Made by a program: the position numbers and the translations under genes
NCBI GenBank assembly: GCA_021234155.1
Contig: JAJEKV010000057.1
Coordinates: 310,001-374,000, forward strand
Source: Isoetes taiwanensis
Lineage: Eukaryota; Streptophyta; Lycopodiopsida; Isoetales; Isoetaceae
DNA length: 64,000 bases
Reading direction: 5' to 3'
Part shown: piece after piece, positions 59,501 to 64,000 of the stretch
Layout of the letters: each line of letters starts with the position of its first letter
How positions within the stretch are numbered: position 1 is the first letter of the stretch
Notes under the pieces: model-generated
Databases searched by the model: none
Seen by the model: only the letters and a program-made list of their open reading frames with translations
Told to the model about the DNA's origin: nothing

Positions 59501-62500
59501 TGGCTCTCCATCATATATCCATTCAAAAATGTGGCTTCCAGAGTTGTTGATCTGGAATACCTTTTCTGTGTATACATGGCTTTTGTATGAAACATGATAT
59601 TAATCAACAATCTTGGCGCAGATGGTTTTCTTGGGTGGCTTTAAAGCGGATTTTACATCTGGCACTTGCAGACCTGCATATCCTTGATTAATGCAAATGC
59701 ATCATATTACTGAATTCAAATTGTTAATATTCTGGAACTTAGATCATTGCTATATTGTGCCACATTGCTTATGGACTCAACAATGTTTTTTTTTTGGAAT
59801 GACCGTGCCACTCAAGACATCAATGAAGAAGCCTTAGAAGTTCAACAGGACACTTGATTGATCACTTTTGCTGATTTCTACTGCTATTATGTTATCATGC
59901 TCCAAGAAATGCAAAAAATGTGCTTTATTTAAGGAGTAAAGCCTTATCTTCACGTGTCTCTTCTTTTTCTTTGAATTTGGTTGTGAAGAAGTTTTAAGAG
60001 ATGACGGAAATTACTTCTGGCATATGGAACACGCATCCTTATGCATTTATTCATTTGTAACTAATGCAATTACTTATTTCTATCTTGCATATGTAGTGAT
60101 GGAAAGGATTGTTCTTTGCAGAGGGGGATTTCTTCACAATAAGTCCAACAAGATATGGGTGATTGTAACAAAGTTCATATTCATGTGATGTAGATTAGAG
60201 AAAACAATGTGCTATTGGTGGGGAAAATTGCATGCTATTAATGGATTCTAAGACATGGATTGGTGAAAATTAAATCTTTCTTTTAATTTGACTTACAGGT
60301 GAGGCCATGCTTGCAAGGACATCAATAAAGTTTATAAATATTTTTGCATATGCTACGTCATGCCGGGACGTGAAAAATTCTTCTTCCGCTTTGCTACAAA
60401 CTCATACAGTTAGTTGCTTTCTGCGTTGTAAACTATCGTTTGTATGTCTTTTTAAATTTTATATGGACGGGACATGCATCTCATCATGTGATTGTACAAG
60501 GCATCTAAAGCAATCGGTTAAACGTGTTCACAGTGTGTGTTCCGCAGTGCGTGTCTTTTATCACAAAGACAAGCAACCCGAGAGTCCGTGGTGCGTAGTT
60601 TAATCTCAAAGTACATTTGTAGTATTAATCATCCAAATGGGGATATAAGTCGAAAGTTATGATCGGTGTGATTGCTAATGAAGAAATGGGTTCGAATCCT
60701 CTCATCAATGCATGATATCTTTGACTAAGATCCTATAGTCTTGACGAGATCGCTGATCTATGTGAGGGGATGTACGGCAATGGAGCCGGTGGCGGTTTTC
60801 CTCGATCTGTTTTATCTATATTCCGCTTATATATATAACTTCGTCCTTGCTTCCTGGCGATAGAAATTTATTGAATAAGTAGATAGGAGCAAGGCACATC
60901 TAATGTTATATAAAGCTGCAAATTAATCGGCAAAGATGATAAAAGGTGGATTGTACATGATAAAAATTTGGATCTTTAGATCGGATGATTCCTCTTTCTA
61001 TTTGTTTTGATTTTGCTTTCTATGCAAAGCATTACACGGTGGTTTGCCATTTCTTTGTTGGAGTGGAGCGGAGATCCTTGCTTATTTTGTTATATAGATC
61101 AAATGCTTATTTTGTTAGCAATCTATGAAAAAAACTCCCATTTCAATTCTTTGTGCATTCATTGTGTGTACTTGAATGTATTGAAAATCTTAAATGAAAT
61201 ATTGCTGAGTTTATAAGTTTTCATGGTTTGCATCAATAGGCATTGACTATGAGCTCAAAACAAGTTTGAACACCTCAAGGGAACATACTGGCTCACATAA
61301 ATGCAGTGTAAATCGAGTTGTATCACTAATTGCCATAAAATTGCGACTAGACACAGCTTATATATATAACTTCGTCCTTGCTTCTGCTGATAGAAATTTA
61401 TTGAATAAGTAGATAGGAGCAAGGCACATCTAATGTTATATAAAGCTGCAAATTAATCACTGGCAAAGATGTAAAAGGTGGATTGTACATGATAAAAAGC
61501 TGGATCTTTAGATCAGATGATTCCTCTTTTTCTATTTGTTTTGATTTTGCTTTCTATGCAAGCGCATACCGCGGTGGTTTGCCATTTCTTTGTTGGAGTG
61601 GAGCGGAGATCCTTGCTTATTTTGTTATATAGATCAAATGCTTATTTTGTTAGCAATCTATGAAAATTCGCCCGACTCCCATTTCAATTCTTTTGTGCAT
61701 TCATTGTGTGTACTTGAATGTATTGAAAATCTTAAATGAAATATTGCTGAGTTTATAAGTTTTCATGGTTTGCATCAATAGGCATTGACTATGAGCTCAA
61801 AACAAGTTTGAACACCTCAAGGGAACATACGGCTCACATTCGTACAGGTAAATCAGAGTTGTATCACACTGCCATAAAATTGCGACTAGACACAGCTTAT
61901 ATATATAACTTCGTCCTTGCTTCTGCTGATAGAAATTTATTGAATAAGTAGATAGGAGCAAGGCACATCTAATGTTATATAAAGCTGCAAATTAATCGCT
62001 GGCAAAGATGTAAAAGGTGGATTGTACATGATAAAAAGCTGGATCTTTAGATCAGATGATTCCTCTTTCTATTTGTTTTGATTTTGCTTTCTATGCAAGC
62101 GTACACGGTGGTTTGCCATTTTGCTGTTGGAGTGGAGCGGAGATCCTTGCTTATTTTGTTATATAGATCAAATGCTTATTTTGTTAGCAATCTATGAAAA
62201 TTCGCCAGCTCCCATTTCAATTCATTGTGCATTCATTGTGTGTACTTGAATGTATTGAAAATCTTAAATGAAATATTGCTGAGTTTATAAGTTTTCATGG
62301 TTTGCATCAATAGGCATTGACTATGAGCTCAAAACAAGTTTGAACACCTCAAGGGAACATACGGCTCACATTAAATGCAGGTAAATCGAGTTGTATCCAC
62401 CGCCATAAAATTGCGACTAGACACCGGGCTTAGTTTGCCATTCTATTTGGCGGGCTTCTACCGGGTTTAGTTTTGCATTCTATTTGGCTGGCCCATTGCT

Positions 62501-64000
62501 CGAAACAACACAATGTCATCTCTGCACATCCGGGTGATCTGAAATTCCAATGAGATACCATGTTGTCTTGCATTAAGATATGTGAATCTTTAAGCCTCTA
62601 TAAGAATCAAGGTATCTTCTTCACCGTAACGTAAACATATTTGTTTCACATTAGACATTTTAGCTTAGTTTAACAGTCAATCACATTTATCATAGTGCTG
62701 CTAAAGTTTAGTAAATCGGATTGTTCAGAGTCCATTTAGAGCAAGGCTATTTATTTCAATTGCAGCTTCTAGAATATGTACTCCCGCTAACAATTGTTTT
62801 CAGAAAGATACAAGATATGCTAGAACATGTAAATATTCTTGGGATTCTATAGGAATTTCACAGGAACTTTTAATTAAGCTGCACACTAAACCGAGATTTT
62901 TATTGAACTTCATGTAGAATCACTGACCAAAATCTTTATTGCGGCATAAGCTTTAGGTAAGTAATGCACTACGTTGCTTTCTTCAAGTGATGACGTTGAT
63001 ATATATAACAATGGAAATAACCATAGCCTCTGTAATAACAGACCCTATTTTGCCCAATTAACCTTACTAAGTTTGACCTCAAATAATAACCGACACTGTT
63101 ACACTTTACGTTATGCACCAAAAATGTCCCTAAATTTAATGTTGCCAATAAATCATGATAGACAAAATGGACATGCAATACTAGCCTTTATCTACACAAG
63201 CATTTAAACATATCAACAACCAATAATATTCACTCTTGCATCTGTCTCTCTCTATCTCATTCCTAGCTAAACTGCACATTCCAGCCATCCAACCTTTTAT
63301 CAATCCCAACCTATCATGATCTTGCTAATTCTTGGCAATATCGGGCACCTGAAACACCTATTATATTATAGCGATCTAGAGCTCTAGAGCACATTGACAC
63401 ATAGAATCATTGTTTGGTGAAATAATTGGATACCAGACATGTAATGTATGCGTACCCAATTTTTTCTGCATGTTTGGTGAAATTTATAGGATACAAGACA
63501 TGTAATGTATGCGTACCTAATTTTCATATGAGGCAAATCATATCAACTCTTACACACATCAACCTTTGTCATTGTAACAACATCAGACACACAAAAGTAA
63601 CACACTTATATTAATGGCAAGTGAAAACACACAAGCTCTTGGATTAGCGCGGCAATGCCAGGCACACTTATACTACACAAGGGAAGTCTACTCAAGGGGA
63701 TGTTGTTTACACGGATATGCTTTAGGAAGGAAGGAAGGAAGGAAGGAAGTTTATTTTAACGTCCACGGAGGCCAGAGGCCTATGAGACTGCACAGAACAG
63801 GCAAAAAAGCCAAAAACCCCAACACCAAGAACAAACAATGTAACTGTACAGTAGAACCCTACTACCGGGATGAAAAAACCCCCACTTGGGAGGAAAAACC
63901 CTAACAGTAGGCTCTCAAATACCATGCCCCAGAAGAGCAAGTCTGACGGCCGAAATCTGGAGGATGTAAGCTCACACTCGCGCTACCATAGGTGATGCGA
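56522..64000 (+). mobile_element. Helitron 3, tail of the tandem pair, runs past window end
   Basis: Starts TCTACTTACTTAAAATG immediately after CTAG of Helitron 2. It is almost identical to Helitron 2 over 47110-51100 and again over 53500-56400, but lacks the 2359-bp internal duplication and has three satellite units. The inner decayed 3' end is at 63648-63676. The functional 3' end would be expected about 100-150 bp beyond the window. Confidence 0.85.
60826..62425. repeat. ~535-bp satellite, three units, Helitron 3
   Basis: Units 60826-61356, 61357-61895 and 61896-62425, same monomer as at 53731-54804. Confidence 0.92.

Noticed and set aside
31028-64000. Rep/helicase gene inside the Helitrons
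   Set aside because: No HUH motif, helicase motif or long open frame was seen; elements appear non-autonomous.

Overview
This is a nuclear window from a land plant. The support is GT-AG introns, a plant ABCB (P-glycoprotein/auxin-transporter type) gene, PLS-type pentatricopeptide-repeat (PPR) fragments, plant L1-like LINEs with a DUF4283-like ORF1, a CACTA-type end and Helitrons with plant-type termini. The density of elements and of decayed PPR and ABCB copies suits a large repeat-rich genome such as a fern or lycophyte, but the species and lineage are inference. I see no tRNA, rRNA, CRISPR or operon structure, and no clearly intact cellular gene.

Layout. 1-3.0 kb: 3' part of a LINE with a long RT reading frame. 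3.0-5.7 kb: broken spliced gene of unknown function, crossed by a dense GTAC-motif cluster. 5.9-7.8 kb: PPR pseudogene. 7.8-8.4 kb: a small poly-A retroinsertion with a 17-bp target duplication and a TIR element. 8.4-15 kb: mostly non-coding, with short repeats, an unrecognised protein tail and a hAT-transposase-like scrap. 15.3-20.3 kb: minus-strand ABCB gene with many exons, whose first ATP-binding domain has lost its catalytic core and which carries a repeat-rich insertion at an intron edge. 20.8-22.6 kb: second LINE fragment. 22.84-23.4 kb: CACTA-like end. 23.5-31 kb: gene-poor, many short tandem or direct duplications.

31-64 kb is the most structured part. A 3.3-kb non-autonomous Helitron (31028-34369) is followed by four tandem ~2.5-kb units (34562-45706), each with the same PPR C-terminal scrap. 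One unit alone carries a young 1.06-kb retroinsertion that encodes only a LINE ORF1-like protein. Next come a broken exon, a hAT-type MITE with perfect 8-bp target duplication (46883-47098), and two large Helitrons joined head to tail with no intervening base (47110-56521 and 56522 to beyond the window end). These carry an internal 2.36-kb duplication, a ~535-bp satellite present in two versus three copies, and a decayed inner 3' terminus followed by a newer outer one.

A cross-cutting signal: differences between recent repeat copies, and several frameshifts in the ABCB gene, fall at CAG/CTG trinucleotides. This looks like systematic consensus error at CHG-methylated cytosines in a long-read assembly rather than mutation, so apparent pseudogene frameshifts need caution.
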